Shown piece after piece: positions 47,988 to 58,896 of a stretch of 64,000 bases of DNA (position 1 is the first letter of the stretch; every line of letters starts with the position of its first letter). The notes beneath the pieces are model-generated. The model saw only the letters and a program-made list of their open reading frames with translations, was not told where the DNA came from and did no database searches. Made by a program: the position numbers and the translations under genes. The stretch lies in contig NZ_FNII01000002.1 in NCBI RefSeq assembly GCF_900103865.1, positions 124,001 through 188,000 on the forward strand. Reading direction: 5' to 3'. The stretch is from Vreelandella arcis. Lineage in GTDB: Bacteria; Pseudomonadota; Gammaproteobacteria; Pseudomonadales; Halomonadaceae.

Positions 47988-49582
47988 GGCGGCGTATTGT
48001 GCGTAGAAACCTCAGCGCTGGCTAGAGGCGAATTAAACTGGCTAACTCGATGCCGGCCCGCCGCTTTGGCTTGGTAAAGTGCTTGATCCGCCGAGCGCAT
48101 CAGCGAAGACGCATTAGCTGGCTCCTCAGGGTCAAGTGCGCTAACGCCAACGCTTAGCGTAACATGCGGGGCAAGAGGGGACATGTGATGAGGGTAAGCC
48201 AGTGCGTCGACCGCATCGCTAATTGCCTGACCAAGTTTAATGGCCTGTTGCAGAGACGTATTGGGCAGTAAGGCGCTGAATTCTTCTCCGCCGGTACGGG
48301 CTATAAAAAAGCCATGTGTCTGGGCTACTTCGTACATAGTGTCGGCTATTCGCTGCAAGCACGTATCGCCTTCAAGATGACCATAATGATCATTAAATAA
48401 CTTAAAATAGTCGATATCGATCATCATTACCGCCATAGGCGTAGATTGGTTGAGCGCTTCTTGGGTAGCGTCGATAAGGTTCTTATCGAACAAGCGACGA
48501 TTGGCTAAACCGGTCAAGGGGTCATGAGTTGAAAGCTCGGTTAACTCGGCGGTTAGCTCTGCCTGGCGCTCGAACTGCTTGAGAAAGGATTGCGCTAATT
48601 GGCCAATTTCATCGCGTCGTTGGGTCAACGGGTTGTTCGTCAATGCCTCTATATTGGCGTCTTGGGCAAAGCGAGCCAACGATTTTAACGGTCTTAGCAC
48701 CATGCGCTCCAGCAGCAACAGCACCAGACCGATGACGATCAACATCAGCCCAAAGGTCCACAACAGCACGTAGCGGAAGGTATCCAGACTGGCGAAATAG
48801 CGACTGCGGTCTAGCCGAGTTCCCAGTGCTAGTTGGCGATCAGGACGGTTTAGCGGCAAGAACCGCTGGGCGTGAATCGTGTTGCTAAAGCGTAGCAGAT
48901 CCGTTTGGGTCAGCTTTGTTTCATCGACAACGTCCAGCGAGATGATAAGACCTGTGTAGTCTTCTAAAAGCGCAAGCCAGTTGTTGTCCATCTTGCGGAC
49001 TTTAAATAACCAGCCTGTGGGCGGGCCGCTACCGTCGGTGCGAAGGATAGGCGCTGAGGCCACGATAGCCGGCGGGATATGCGCGTACAGCGCTGTTTTT
49101 TCTTGCTCGGGATCCTCGTTGATAGACGCTTGCATGGAGGCGACGAGCGGTGCCATCCAAGCGCACTCATTGGCAAGGTCGGCGCAGGTCTGATACTGGC
49201 CACTACTAGGATTCAGCCCGGCTAGAAAGTGAATATCGCCCCGGGCGTTAAAGAACGCCATGAGCTGGTAACGCATGTCCTCAAACATTTGCTGGCTGAA
49301 ATTGACCTCGCTGTAGCGTGGTGCATCGCCGTTAATAAAATCGTAGGTGTCATCCCAGGTCGCCCAGTCGCGCACTTTGGCAAGTAAATCCTGTTCTTCT
49401 AGCTTCAGGCTCCGCTCTAAGCGATCCAGTTCCTGCTCAACGACGCTGCGTTCTTCGGCTAGCAACGCGGGGAGAATGAGCCATTTACTAACCCCTGCTA
49501 GCGCAAGTAGCGCCAAAATCAATGCAGCACAGAGCGCGGTTAAAAACCGGAAGCGCAGCGAGGGCGAGTAACGCTGGAACAT
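47984..49582 (-). CDS. CHASE4-GGDEF diguanylate cyclase
   Basis: A 532-residue membrane enzyme predicted to make cyclic di-GMP. An N-terminal TM helix (about 13-33) precedes a periplasmic CHASE4-type sensor domain ([11 protein letters not shown] near residue 70-80), then a second TM helix (about 270-292), a HAMP-like linker and the GGDEF domain, whose active site reads GGEEF (431-435). The [10 protein letters not shown] and [10 protein letters not shown] motifs are intact. The product-inhibition I-site RxxD is absent before GGEEF. The stop overlaps rsxA, making this the first gene of the rsx operon, an unusual link between c-di-GMP and electron transport. Confidence 0.9.
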   Translation of the reverse strand: MFQRYSPSLRFRFLTALCAALILALLALAGVSKWLILPALLAEERSVVEQELDRLERSLKLEEQDLLAKVRDWATWDDTYDFINGDAPRYSEVNFSQQMFEDMRYQLMAFFNARGDIHFLAGLNPSSGQYQTCADLANECAWMAPLVASMQASINEDPEQEKTALYAHIPPAIVASAPILRTDGSGPPTGWLFKVRKMDNNWLALLEDYTGLIISLDVVDETKLTQTDLLRFSNTIHAQRFLPLNRPDRQLALGTRLDRSRYFASLDTFRYVLLWTFGLMLIVIGLVLLLLERMVLRPLKSLARFAQDANIEALTNNPLTQRRDEIGQLAQSFLKQFERQAELTAELTELSTHDPLTGLANRRLFDKNLIDATQEALNQSTPMAVMMIDIDYFKLFNDHYGHLEGDTCLQRIADTMYEVAQTHGFFIARTGGEEFSALLPNTSLQQAIKLGQAISDAVDALAYPHHMSPLAPHVTLSVGVSALDPEEPANASSLMRSADQALYQAKAAGRHRVSQFNSPLASAEVSTHNTPP

Positions 49583-49628
49583 AAGCGAGCCTGTAAAACG
49601 TGATGAATGTGTTAGCGAGTCATCATAC

Positions 49629-49663
49629 GAAAAGGGCAGCGGCGATTAGCCGCTGCCCTTTTC
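49629..49663 (-). terminator. Terminator of metG
   Basis: A 15-bp perfect stem GAAAAGGGCAGCGGC/GCCGCTGCCCTTTTC with a 5-base loop ends in TTTTC on either strand. It lies 17 bases after the metG stop and upstream of the diguanylate cyclase gene, so the rsx operon must have its own promoter within about 45 bases of the cyclase start. Confidence 0.92.
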
Positions 49664-49679
49664 TAGTCGCTGGGCACGC

Positions 49680-51716
49680 TTAAGTGACTCGTTGACCCGG
49701 TTCAGCACCAGAATCCGGTGAGAGTAAGTAGATACCGTCTTGGTTGGCCGATGCAAGCACCATGCCTTCGGAGACGCCGAAGCGCATTTTGCGGGGAGCA
49801 AGGTTGGCGACCATGACCGTTAAGCGGCCTTCCAGCGCTTCCGGCGCATAAGCGGAACGAATGCCGGAGAAGACAGTACGGGTCTCTCCGCCAATATCCA
49901 GTGTAAGCTGAAGCAGCTTATCAGCCCCTTCGACATATTGGGCTTTGGCAATACGGGCAATCCGTAAATCGACTTTTGCAAACTCATCAAAGCTGATTTC
50001 GGGCGCGATGGGGTCATCGGTCAAAGGGCCTTTGGGTGCCTGTTTGAGTTTTTCTTCTTCCACGAGATCTTCCTTTGATACATCAATCATGGCATCTATC
50101 TTATCGCGCTCGACGCGTTGCATCAGCGGTTTAAATTTATTGATCTCGTGGTCTACCAAAAGATCATGGCGGCTGTGCCAATTCAGCGTGTCGATGTTTA
50201 AAAACTCGCGGGCTTGTTCGGCCATCTTGGGCACAACCGGGGCGAGGTACACCATCAGTTGCCGGAAGAGGTTGATGCCGACTGAGCAAATGTCCAACAC
50301 TTCCGCTTCTCGCCCCGTCTGTTTGGCTAAAACCCAGGGCTCTTTTTCAGCGATATAGGTATTGGCTTCGTCGGCCAGCTCCATAATATTGCGCATGGCG
50401 CGGCTGAATTCACGTGCTTCGAAGTCTTGAGCGATGTCGTCACCAGCGGCGATAAACCGGGCCACGATTTGCGGTTCGCTGCAATGGGCTGACAAACGAC
50501 CGCCGCCTAGCTTCTTAACAAAGCCCGCGCAGCGGCTGGCAATATTGACCACTTTACCAACCAGGTCGGCGTTAACACGCGCGGCAAAGTCGTCAAGATT
50601 CAAATCCAGGTCGTCTACTTTGGAAGTGAGCTTGGCGGCAAAGTAATAGCGCAGGTATTCGGGATTAAGGTGGTCGGCATAGGTGGCGGCTTTGATAAAG
50701 GTGCCCCGAGACTTCGACATCTTGGCCCCGTCCACGGTTAAGAACCCATGACAGTTGACTGCGGTAGGGGTTCTCAGGTCTGCGCCATGCAGCATCGCGG
50801 GCCAAAATAATGCGTGGAAATAGACAATGTCTTTGCCAATGAAATGGTAAATCTCAGCATCCGAGCTTGGCTGCCAGAAGCTATCGAAATCAATGTCTTC
50901 ACGGTCGCATAAGTTTTTGAAGCTGGCTAAATAGCCAATGGGGGCATCGAGCCATACGTAAAAGTATTTGCCGGGTGCATCGGGGATTTCAAAGCCAAAG
51001 TAAGGCGCGTCGCGGGAAATGTCCCACTCGTTAAAGCCTGATTCAAACCACTCCATCAACTTGTTGCGAATTTGCGGCTGAACATGGCCGTCGTTAATCC
51101 AGCTCTGAAGAAAATCGGCAAAATCAGGCAGTTTGAAAAAATAATGCGTTGAGCTGCGGACTTCGGGCGTAGCGCCAGAGATAGCCGATACCGGGTTGAT
51201 CAGTTCTGCCGGGGTATACGTGGCACCGCATTTTTCGCAGTTGTCACCATACTGATCGTCGGAACCGCATTTAGGGCAAGTGCCTTTGATAAATCGATCG
51301 GCCAGGAATAAGCCCTTTTGCGGATCGAACATTTGCTCTATCTCTCGCGTGGCAATATGCCCTTTATCGCGTAACCGCTGGTAGATCAGCTCGCTGTAAT
51401 AGCGATTTTCCTCAGAATGGGTTGAATGGTAGTTATCAAAGCCAATGCCAAAGCGGGCAAAGTCGGCTTGATGGTCGCGTGATACGCGGTCGATGAGGGC
51501 CTCGGGTGTGATGCCTTCCTGCTCGGCACGCAGCATGATGGCAGTGCCGTGCGCGTCATCGGCGCACACGTAATAGCACTGTTGACCACGGCTTTTCTGG
51601 AAACGAACCCAAATATCCGTCTGGACATATTCAAGCAAATGACCCAGGTGAATAGCGCCGTTAGCGTAAGGCAGCGCACTGGTCACAAGGATGCGGCGCG
51701 GGGAGGTAGTTGACAT
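49680..51716 (-). CDS. metG: Methionyl-tRNA synthetase
   Basis: A 678-residue class I aminoacyl-tRNA synthetase. The HIGH motif is HLGHLLEY after PYANGAI, KMSKS is KMSKSRGT, and the Zn-binding knuckle uses CPKCG and CEKCG. A C-terminal tRNA-binding domain (about 575-678, [14 protein letters not shown]) is present. The start at 51716 gives the usual [13 protein letters not shown]-terminus. Confidence 0.97.
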   Translation of the reverse strand: MSTTSPRRILVTSALPYANGAIHLGHLLEYVQTDIWVRFQKSRGQQCYYVCADDAHGTAIMLRAEQEGITPEALIDRVSRDHQADFARFGIGFDNYHSTHSEENRYYSELIYQRLRDKGHIATREIEQMFDPQKGLFLADRFIKGTCPKCGSDDQYGDNCEKCGATYTPAELINPVSAISGATPEVRSSTHYFFKLPDFADFLQSWINDGHVQPQIRNKLMEWFESGFNEWDISRDAPYFGFEIPDAPGKYFYVWLDAPIGYLASFKNLCDREDIDFDSFWQPSSDAEIYHFIGKDIVYFHALFWPAMLHGADLRTPTAVNCHGFLTVDGAKMSKSRGTFIKAATYADHLNPEYLRYYFAAKLTSKVDDLDLNLDDFAARVNADLVGKVVNIASRCAGFVKKLGGGRLSAHCSEPQIVARFIAAGDDIAQDFEAREFSRAMRNIMELADEANTYIAEKEPWVLAKQTGREAEVLDICSVGINLFRQLMVYLAPVVPKMAEQAREFLNIDTLNWHSRHDLLVDHEINKFKPLMQRVERDKIDAMIDVSKEDLVEEEKLKQAPKGPLTDDPIAPEISFDEFAKVDLRIARIAKAQYVEGADKLLQLTLDIGGETRTVFSGIRSAYAPEALEGRLTVMVANLAPRKMRFGVSEGMVLASANQDGIYLLSPDSGAEPGQRVT

Positions 51717-51809
51717 GATGAATGAAGGTCCCGATCAGGCGTAAACAAAAAAACATTACGGCGACGCAATTGGATGCTTCGCCGTAGAAAGATACCGTGA
51801 GCGTGGGCG

Positions 51810-52091
51810 CTAGTAGAGCGCTTGCTCCTCTTGAACCACTTCACGCAATAACTCTAGAAACAATTTATCTGCTTCTGAGTGTTCCGAGGAATCCTCGGGG
51901 ATATGTACGCTAGTGGTATCGGATATTTGGTTGGCAATGCGTGCCATGACCGCTGGGCTGTTGCCTTCGGTCAACTCTTCACGGGCAATCGCAAGCGACT
52001 GCTCAAGAATTTTGGGGTCTTGCAGCAGCTTGCGTATAAAACCGCTTAGCTCATTAATAATGCGTGTCTTCTGGATTTCTGAAGCGGACAT
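51810..52091 (-). CDS. Small unknown cytoplasmic protein
   Basis: I do not recognise this 93-residue protein. It is helical and acidic, beginning MSASEIQKTRIINEL, with a run of Glu/Ser near residues 65-75, no TM segment and no motif. The ATG at 52091 follows a perfect AAAGGAG, which supports it as a real gene rather than the open frame starting 23 codons earlier. It lies between metG and the acyltransferase gene, all on the minus strand. Confidence 0.7.
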   Translation of the reverse strand: MSASEIQKTRIINELSGFIRKLLQDPKILEQSLAIAREELTEGNSPAVMARIANQISDTTSVHIPEDSSEHSEADKLFLELLREVVQEEQALY

Positions 52092-52190
52092 AGGGTTCTC
52101 CTTTAGATCGCGATTAGCGAGAGCGCCAAGCGAGACCAATGAATGCTTTGACCATAGCATTTTTTCCGCCCACGAGCATGGCGGTTGTAT

Positions 52191-53366
52191 TTAGTTATTC
52201 AAGCGCCCGGCTTTATGTTTTACCGGGTTGGCGTATTGTGCCAACCAATACGGGCGTAGTGCGTCTGGAACCCCTGCGAGTCGCGCATTAAAGCGCTCCC
52301 GGTCTTCGCGGGTAATCGCGCGACGGGCAACCAATTCAGGCGCATCGCCTAACGCTTCAAGGGCTAAATAATGGCTGGGAAATAACCGGTAGCCCCCAAT
52401 GACCTGGCGATCAATTTCGGCCGCCACTTCGTCAGGGGTCGCCATGTCCGCCCCTACCGGCGTGCCGAAGCGCAATTGAACACGTCCCTTGGTGCCGGTA
52501 ATGCCGGCCACGATTGAGCTTATGTCTTCAAATTCGCTTTTAGCATAGCTGCCTTTCGTGTCGATATCGTAAAGCTCTTGGGCTTTTTGCACGTCGCAGG
52601 GGTCGTATTCGTAGCTGATCGAAACCGGAACAAGCTTGAGTTCGGCAATCGCATCGCCAAACGCTGCGTCGCGGTTGCTAGTGCGGCTCGCGATGGTCAG
52701 CATTTTGATGATGGCCGGATCGGTTTGATCAATTCCGTTTTTGGCGCGGCCCTCCCGCTGTGCCATCCAAATCGAGTGCTTGTCCTCGGTAATAGAATGA
52801 CGAATGTAGGCAGAAAGCTGTTGGAAGGCGGCCAGCATGGCGCGCTTACCCCGTGCGCTGCGGGGAACAATAAAGCTCTTGTTCAGCCGCATCAGGTCGG
52901 TGACATAAGGCTTTTTTAATAAGTTGTCGCCAATTGCAATGCGCACTGTGTCGCGGTCTGCTTGGTACAAGGCGTAGTTAACGAAGGCCGGGTCTAGCGA
53001 GATATCCCGGTGATTGCCTATAAATAAGTAGGCCCCGTCAGTGTCGAGTTTATCTAAACCAGTGACGTCGAAAGCATCGGTGGTGGTGCGGATCATGCGA
53101 ACCATGTAGCTGGCGATACGCATTTGAAATTCGCGCACACTGTCGGCGCCCTTGATTTCCCGGCGCACCGCGTGGCTGGCCAGCGCCCGAGCAAGCGGAG
53201 GCGCCCAACGGGCCAAGCGGGGTAGACGGAAACGGGTGAGTGCATTGAGCAGCTCATTATCCCGCGACAGTCTAGCCAGCACGTCGGCGACTTCATGGTC
53301 CATGTAGGGGCGGATATTCGCCCAAGGATCTGATGGGGTCGAGGTAGCGTTATTGTGATGTGTCAT
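52191..53366 (-). CDS. Glycerolipid acyltransferase (PlsC-like)
   Basis: A 391-residue acyltransferase of the glycerophosphate/1-acylglycerol-phosphate acyltransferase superfamily. The catalytic motif NHxxxxD appears as GNHRDISLD, followed by KPYVTDLMRLNKSFIVPRS and MAQREGRAKNG, the usual motifs II and III. There is no strong TM segment, unlike PlsC. It is longer than PlsC (about 245 residues) and fits a conserved, poorly studied group annotated as 1-acyl-sn-glycerol-3-phosphate acyltransferase. The substrate is inferred. Confidence 0.8.
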   Translation of the reverse strand: MTHHNNATSTPSDPWANIRPYMDHEVADVLARLSRDNELLNALTRFRLPRLARWAPPLARALASHAVRREIKGADSVREFQMRIASYMVRMIRTTTDAFDVTGLDKLDTDGAYLFIGNHRDISLDPAFVNYALYQADRDTVRIAIGDNLLKKPYVTDLMRLNKSFIVPRSARGKRAMLAAFQQLSAYIRHSITEDKHSIWMAQREGRAKNGIDQTDPAIIKMLTIASRTSNRDAAFGDAIAELKLVPVSISYEYDPCDVQKAQELYDIDTKGSYAKSEFEDISSIVAGITGTKGRVQLRFGTPVGADMATPDEVAAEIDRQVIGGYRLFPSHYLALEALGDAPELVARRAITREDRERFNARLAGVPDALRPYWLAQYANPVKHKAGRLNN

Positions 53367-53423
53367 GCGAGCCGTTGTATTTAACCAATAGATCAGATGT
53401 ATGGCAGTCGTTAAACGGGGTGA

Positions 53424-54353
53424 TCATGGGGCGGAAGGTTCCCGCTGCGTTTCACCACCCAGCCATTCTATTAAGCGGACGATATCGTCAGACAGGGCGT
53501 TCGCCATCAAAATAAAGTCGGTCTCAAGACGGGCTAATGCATCGTCACCGTCATCGGCGTGGTCAGCTTCTTCTATTAAGGCGTCGCCAAAACGGAGTGA
53601 CTTCAGAGCCAAGTCTTCATGTAATACCAAGCTTAGGCGACCTTCTATATGCATGGCGAGTTTGCTAGCTTGGCGTCCACTTTCAAGTAACTGCTGAATT
53701 TCGTCACTATCCAAATCGACCTGTCGCGCGCGTAATACGCCATCATCGCCCTTGGCTTTAAGTTCTACCTGGTCGCCAAGTTGAAGGTCAGCCGGGCGGC
53801 TGGCGGGATCTCCCAGCCAAGTGGTCATGGCGCGCATGGGCAGCGTCTGAGAAGTGAGTGGGGTAACGCTTAAGCTACCTAGCGATTCACGCAACAAATC
53901 GAGAATGTCTTCAGCACGGGTGCGCGAGCTGGCATTAATGCCAATCAACTGGCGGCGAGTATCCCACCACACATCAGTTTTTTGGCTGCGTACAAAGGCG
54001 CGAGGCAGCAGCTCTTCAGTGACTTGCTCTTTGAGAGCGGTTTTTTCTTTGCGGGTCACTTTTCGGCCTTCGCTGGCTTCAATTGTGGCGACCTGTTCGT
54101 CGACTTCCTCTTTGACCACTGAGGCGGGTAGTAACCGTTCTTGACGCAGCGCCGAGAGCAGCCGGTGCCCCTGGATTTCATGTAGCCGCTGGTCGCCGCC
54201 AAGCCGACCGGCAGGTGCCGTCCATCCGAGGCGGCGGGCATCGGCGCTGCCCAGTGGCATGGCGGCGTGGGCGTCCAACGCGTCACTAAGTTCCGCCTGG
54301 GTCAGGTCCGGGGCGCTGTGTATACGGTATAAATGCAAGTGTTTGAACCACAT
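53424..54353 (-). CDS. rdgC: Recombination-associated protein RdgC
   Basis: A 309-residue ring-shaped DNA-binding protein that modulates RecA. The MWFKHLHLYRIH N-terminus, GRKVTRKEK segment, TDVWWDTRRQL and the C-terminal IRLIEWLGGE are recognisable. The ATG at 54353 gives this N-terminus; the open frame extends 10 codons upstream. It is divergent from the thioesterase gene. Confidence 0.94.
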   Translation of the reverse strand: MWFKHLHLYRIHSAPDLTQAELSDALDAHAAMPLGSADARRLGWTAPAGRLGGDQRLHEIQGHRLLSALRQERLLPASVVKEEVDEQVATIEASEGRKVTRKEKTALKEQVTEELLPRAFVRSQKTDVWWDTRRQLIGINASSRTRAEDILDLLRESLGSLSVTPLTSQTLPMRAMTTWLGDPASRPADLQLGDQVELKAKGDDGVLRARQVDLDSDEIQQLLESGRQASKLAMHIEGRLSLVLHEDLALKSLRFGDALIEEADHADDGDDALARLETDFILMANALSDDIVRLIEWLGGETQREPSAP

Positions 54354-54534
54354 GTCGCCTGTCCTGTGTAAAAGGTGGCACATTATGGCGAAAGCGAGGC
54401 TTTCCTACCAGCATCGTAACCCATAGGTCGATTGTTGCGAGTGTTTCAAACTTGTGTTTGATTAAGCCTTCTGGTTTTGCTGAGCAAGTTTTGCCAGTGG
54501 GTCAGTCATTAATGTATCAACCCTAGGAGTTATT

Positions 54535-54972
54535 ATGTCGGTTGCACCGGTTTCGCAAACCCATCTGCGCGTACGTGGCTATCATTTGGACGGTTATGGG
54601 CACGTTAACAACGCGCGCTATCTGGAATTTATGGAAGAGGGGCGTTGGGCCTTCTTCGATGAGCACCCGGCGCTGATGAAAGACTTGCACGACGCAGGGC
54701 AGGCATTTGTCGTGGTCAACTTGAATATCGATTACCGTGCCGCTGCCGTTCAAGGCGACGATTTGGTGGTCATGACAGGTATTATCGAGGTGGGGGATCG
54801 CAGTGCTATTTGCCATCATCAGATTCGCGGTAGAGACGGACGTTTGGTAGCGAAGGCGGATCTTACCTTTGTGCTGCTGGACGTGCGGGCGAACAAAGCC
54901 AGTCCGATTGAAGGCCATGTCCGTGACACATTGGCATCATTAACCGTCGAGAAGTCGGTATTTGCGGATTGA
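54535..54972 (+). CDS. Acyl-CoA thioesterase (hotdog fold, YbgC/FadM-like)
   Basis: A 145-residue single-hotdog protein. The DGYGHVNNARYLEFMEEGRW segment matches the 4HBT family active site, where the Asp and the helix dipole act on the thioester. It probably hydrolyses acyl-CoA; chain-length preference is unknown. AGGAG precedes the ATG. It lies about 140 bases upstream of gyrA. Confidence 0.83.
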   Translation: MSVAPVSQTHLRVRGYHLDGYGHVNNARYLEFMEEGRWAFFDEHPALMKDLHDAGQAFVVVNLNIDYRAAAVQGDDLVVMTGIIEVGDRSAICHHQIRGRDGRLVAKADLTFVLLDVRANKASPIEGHVRDTLASLTVEKSVFAD

Positions 54973-55113
54973 GTCGCGTTGTCGATATGACCGGCTGCCC
55001 ATGGTGCGAATGCAGTGGTATGATGGGGAGGTATCTGCGCGCCGTTATCATTCGGTTTTCAAAAGCGCTTTCAACTCTCGCAGTGCCAATGCAGTGCAAA
55101 GGATCTGACTTTC

Positions 55114-57804
55114 ATGGGTGACATCGCCAGAGAAATCTTGCCCGTCAATATTGAAGACGAGCTCAAACAGTCGTATCTCGACTATGCGATGAGTGTCATT
55201 ATCGGCCGCGCGCTACCTGATGTGCGCGACGGCCTGAAGCCTGTTCATCGGCGTGTGCTGTTTGCCATGCATGAACTGAGCAATGACTGGAACAAACCGT
55301 ACAAGAAATCGGCACGTGTGGTCGGTGATGTCATTGGTAAATACCACCCGCACGGTGACAGTGCGGTGTATGACACCATCGTTCGCATGGCCCAGCATTT
55401 CTCCATGCGCCACGTGCTGGTCGATGGCCAGGGTAACTTTGGTTCCATTGACGGCGATAATGCCGCGGCCATGCGTTACACCGAAGTGCGTATGTCGCGC
55501 CTGGCCCATGAACTGCTTGCCGATCTTGAAAAAGATACCGTCGATTGGGTGGATAACTACGACGGTACCGAGCGAATTCCCGAAGTACTGCCCACTAAAG
55601 TGCCCAACCTGTTGATCAATGGGTCATCAGGTATTGCCGTGGGTATGGCGACCAATATTCCACCGCACAATATGCGTGAAGTCATCGAAGGCTGCCTGGC
55701 GCTTATCGATGACTACACGCTGTCGGTGGATGACTTAATGCAGTACATCCCCGGCCCCGACCTTCCCACCGGCGGCATTATCAATGGTCGTGCGGGCATT
55801 TTAGATGCGTACCGCACCGGGCGTGGGCGCATTTATGTGCGCGCCTGCCACACCATTGAGCACGATGATAAAACCGGTCGCGATCACATTATCATTACCG
55901 AGCTGCCTTACCAGGTGAACAAGGCGCGCTTGATTGAAAAGATCGCCGAGCTGGTCAAAGAGAAAAAGATTGAAGGCATCGCCGAACTGCGCGACGAGTC
56001 GGATAAAGACGGTCTGCGTGTGGTGATCGAAATTAAGCGCGGCGAGTCCGGCGAAGTGGTGGTGAATAACCTATTCGCCCAAACGCAGTTGCAGAACGTT
56101 TTTGGTATCAACATGGTGGCGCTTGAGAACGGGCAGCCACGCACGTTGAACCTGAAGCAAATGCTCGAAGCGTTTATTCGTCACCGCCGTGAAGTGGTAA
56201 CACGGCGCACGCTGTTTGAGCTGAAAAAGGCCCGCGATCGCGGCCATATTTTGGAAGGCTTGGCGGTCGCTATTTCCAATATTGATGAGGTAATTGAGCT
56301 CATCAAAGCGTCGCCCAATGCTTCTGAAGCGCGGGATAAACTGCTGGCGCAAGTCTGGCAGCCGGGCCAAGTGACCAACATGCTGGAACGTGCTGGGGCC
56401 ACCTCGTGCAAGCCAGAAGATCTTGACGAAGGTTTCGGGCTTAACCCGAGCGCTACGCAATATCGCCTATCGCCCGCCCAGGCTCAGGCGATCCTCGAGC
56501 TGCGCCTGCATCGCCTCACAGGGCTTGAAACCGAGAAACTGCTCGACGAATACCTGTCCATTTTGCAAAAAATCGCTGAGCTAACTGAAATCCTCGCCTC
56601 GCCGGATCGCCTGATGGAAGTGATTCGTGAAGAGTTGAACGCGGTGCGTGACCAGTTCGGCGATGACCGTCGCACGGAAATCCAGGTCAGTCACCTCGAT
56701 TTGTCGATCGAAGACTTGATCGCCGAAGAGGATATGGTGGTAACGGTTTCGCGTTCGGGCTACGCCAAAACGCAGCCGCTTTCCGATTACCAGGCCCAGC
56801 GTCGCGGCGGTCGCGGTAAATCCGCCACGGCGATGAAAGACGAAGACGTGATTGAGCACCTGCTGGTGGCGTCGACCCACGACACGGTGCTGCTGTTCTC
56901 TAACCGCGGCAAAGTGTATTGGCTAAAAGTCTATGAAATGCCCAACGCCAGCCGTGGTTCGCGTGGCAAGCCGTTGATCAATATGTTGCCGCTTGAAGAA
57001 GGTGAGTCGGTTAACGCGATTCTGCCCGTGCGTGACTACGACCCTGAGCATTACATCTTCTTTGCTACTGCCCAGGGTACGGTTAAGCGTACCAGTCTGG
57101 AGCAATTCTCTCGCCCACGCAGCGTAGGGCTGATTGCGATTGACCTGGAGGAAGGTGATCGTCTGGTAGGCGCAGCGATTACCTCGGGGTCTGATCACGC
57201 CATGCTGTTGTCTTCCAACGGCAAGGCGATTCGTTTTGAAGAAGGCAATGTGCGGGCGATGGGCCGGACGGCCCGTGGCGTGCGCGGTATGCGTCTGGCC
57301 GACAAAGCTGAAGTGATTAGCCTGATCATCCCCAAAACGCAGCAGATCGACGGCGAAGACGACACCACCGATGGCGCTGTCGAAAGCCAGGCTGAAGGCG
57401 GCAATATCTATATCCTGACCGCTAGCGAGAACGGCTACGGCAAGCGCACGCGCCTTGAAGCGTTTCCGTTGCGTGGGCGTGGCGGCCAGGGCGTTATCGC
57501 CATGCAGACCAGCGAGCGTAATGGATCGCTGGTTGCTGCCATGCAGATCTACGACAGCGATGAAATGATGCTGATTACCGACCGGGGCACACTGGTACGT
57601 ACCCGGGTAGAGGAGGTGTCGACCACCTCTCGTAACACCCAAGGGGTGATGCTGATTCGTCTGGGTAAAGATGAAAAGTTGGTAAAAACCGTGCGCGTCG
57701 ATGAGCCAGAAGAAAGCGAATTTGAGGTGCTGGAAGAGGCGGATACACTCGACGCCAACGATAATGACGCACAGGATGCCGGAGCCGATGACACGTCGTT
57801 ATAA
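55114..57804 (+). CDS. gyrA: DNA gyrase subunit A
   Basis: An 896-residue type II topoisomerase subunit. The catalytic Tyr122 is in [10 protein letters not shown]; the quinolone-resistance region has the wild-type residues Ser83 and Asp87 in [10 protein letters not shown]. The GyrA box QRRGGRG (about residues 568-574) starts the DNA-wrapping C-terminal domain, and the protein ends in an acidic tail of about 30 residues, typical of gammaproteobacteria. The serC start codon lies inside the last 17 bases. A weak -10 TATGAT lies at 55019-55024. Confidence 0.98.
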   Translation: MGDIAREILPVNIEDELKQSYLDYAMSVIIGRALPDVRDGLKPVHRRVLFAMHELSNDWNKPYKKSARVVGDVIGKYHPHGDSAVYDTIVRMAQHFSMRHVLVDGQGNFGSIDGDNAAAMRYTEVRMSRLAHELLADLEKDTVDWVDNYDGTERIPEVLPTKVPNLLINGSSGIAVGMATNIPPHNMREVIEGCLALIDDYTLSVDDLMQYIPGPDLPTGGIINGRAGILDAYRTGRGRIYVRACHTIEHDDKTGRDHIIITELPYQVNKARLIEKIAELVKEKKIEGIAELRDESDKDGLRVVIEIKRGESGEVVVNNLFAQTQLQNVFGINMVALENGQPRTLNLKQMLEAFIRHRREVVTRRTLFELKKARDRGHILEGLAVAISNIDEVIELIKASPNASEARDKLLAQVWQPGQVTNMLERAGATSCKPEDLDEGFGLNPSATQYRLSPAQAQAILELRLHRLTGLETEKLLDEYLSILQKIAELTEILASPDRLMEVIREELNAVRDQFGDDRRTEIQVSHLDLSIEDLIAEEDMVVTVSRSGYAKTQPLSDYQAQRRGGRGKSATAMKDEDVIEHLLVASTHDTVLLFSNRGKVYWLKVYEMPNASRGSRGKPLINMLPLEEGESVNAILPVRDYDPEHYIFFATAQGTVKRTSLEQFSRPRSVGLIAIDLEEGDRLVGAAITSGSDHAMLLSSNGKAIRFEEGNVRAMGRTARGVRGMRLADKAEVISLIIPKTQQIDGEDDTTDGAVESQAEGGNIYILTASENGYGKRTRLEAFPLRGRGGQGVIAMQTSERNGSLVAAMQIYDSDEMMLITDRGTLVRTRVEEVSTTSRNTQGVMLIRLGKDEKLVKTVRVDEPEESEFEVLEEADTLDANDNDAQDAGADDTSL

Positions 57805-58891
57805 CTTTTGCGCGGGCCCCGCCGCACTGCCTGAAGCGGTGTTGGCGCGCGCCCGTGACGAACTATTGGACTACCACGGGCGTGGCTTATCAGTGATGGA
57901 GATGAGCCATCGTAGCAATGAGTTTGTTGCGATTGCCGAGCAGGCGGAAGCCGATTTACGCCAGTTGCTGGGGGTTCCCAGCAACTACAAGGTGCTTTTT
58001 CTGCAAGGGGGCGCCAGCCTACAATTTGCCATGCTGCCGATGAATCTGTTGGGGCAGGGTGGAAGCGGCAACTTCATTCAGACTGGTATCTGGGGCAAGA
58101 AAGCCCTCAACGAGGCTAAGCGGCTGGGCTTTAGCCATAATGTGGCGGCCAGTAGTGAGGCGAGTAACCATACGGCGGTACCAGCGCAAGACGCGTTGCA
58201 GGTTAGCGCTGATGCCGCTTATCTGCATTACACGTCTAACGAGACGATTGGCGGTCTGGAGTTTGATTATACTCCCCATGCGCAGCGCGATGATGGCGCT
58301 AACGTGCCGCTCGTCTGTGATATGTCCTCGAATATTCTTTCTGGCCCGCTGGACGTCAGCCAATTTGGCGTGATTTATGCGGGAGCGCAGAAAAATATCG
58401 GCCCCGCTGGGTTGACCCTGGTGATGGTGCGTGATGATTTGCTGGGTCATGCCCCTTCGACGACACCTTCGCTGTTTGATTATCAGCTGTTGGCTGACGC
58501 TGGTTCGATGGTCAATACACCACCGACCTACGCTTGGTACTTGGCCGGCCTGGTATTTCAGTGGCTAAAAGACGATATGGGTGGGCTTAACGCCATGGAT
58601 GCGCTTAATCAGCGCAAAGCAGATAAGCTTTATGCCGCGATTGATGGCAGTGGCTTTTATAGTAACCCTATTGCTCCGCGTAACCGGTCGCGGATGAATG
58701 TGCCCTTTGTATTGGCCGACGCAACGCTGGAAAGTGCCTTTTTAGCGGAAGCGGAAGAAGCTGGTCTGTTGAACCTCAAAGGTCATCGTAGCGTGGGGGG
58801 GATGCGCGCCAGCTTATATAACGCCGTGCCAGAGGCGGCAGTGGATGCTTTGATTGCCTTTATGGCAGATTTCGAACAACGAAGGGGCTGA
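57788..58891 (+). CDS. serC: Phosphoserine transaminase
   Basis: A 367-residue PLP enzyme for serine (and pyridoxine) synthesis. It begins [19 protein letters not shown] and has the PLP-Lys segment [15 protein letters not shown]. The ATG at 57788 overlaps the gyrA end by 17 nt; an in-frame ATG four codons earlier is possible. It is followed 5 bases later by pheA. Confidence 0.96.
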   Translation: MTRRYNFCAGPAALPEAVLARARDELLDYHGRGLSVMEMSHRSNEFVAIAEQAEADLRQLLGVPSNYKVLFLQGGASLQFAMLPMNLLGQGGSGNFIQTGIWGKKALNEAKRLGFSHNVAASSEASNHTAVPAQDALQVSADAAYLHYTSNETIGGLEFDYTPHAQRDDGANVPLVCDMSSNILSGPLDVSQFGVIYAGAQKNIGPAGLTLVMVRDDLLGHAPSTTPSLFDYQLLADAGSMVNTPPTYAWYLAGLVFQWLKDDMGGLNAMDALNQRKADKLYAAIDGSGFYSNPIAPRNRSRMNVPFVLADATLESAFLAEAEEAGLLNLKGHRSVGGMRASLYNAVPEAAVDALIAFMADFEQRRG

Positions 58892-58896
58892 TCACC

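Noticed and set aside
56923..57642. A 239-codon minus-strand open frame
   Set aside because: It is antisense to the conserved C-terminal domain of gyrA and shows no family features.
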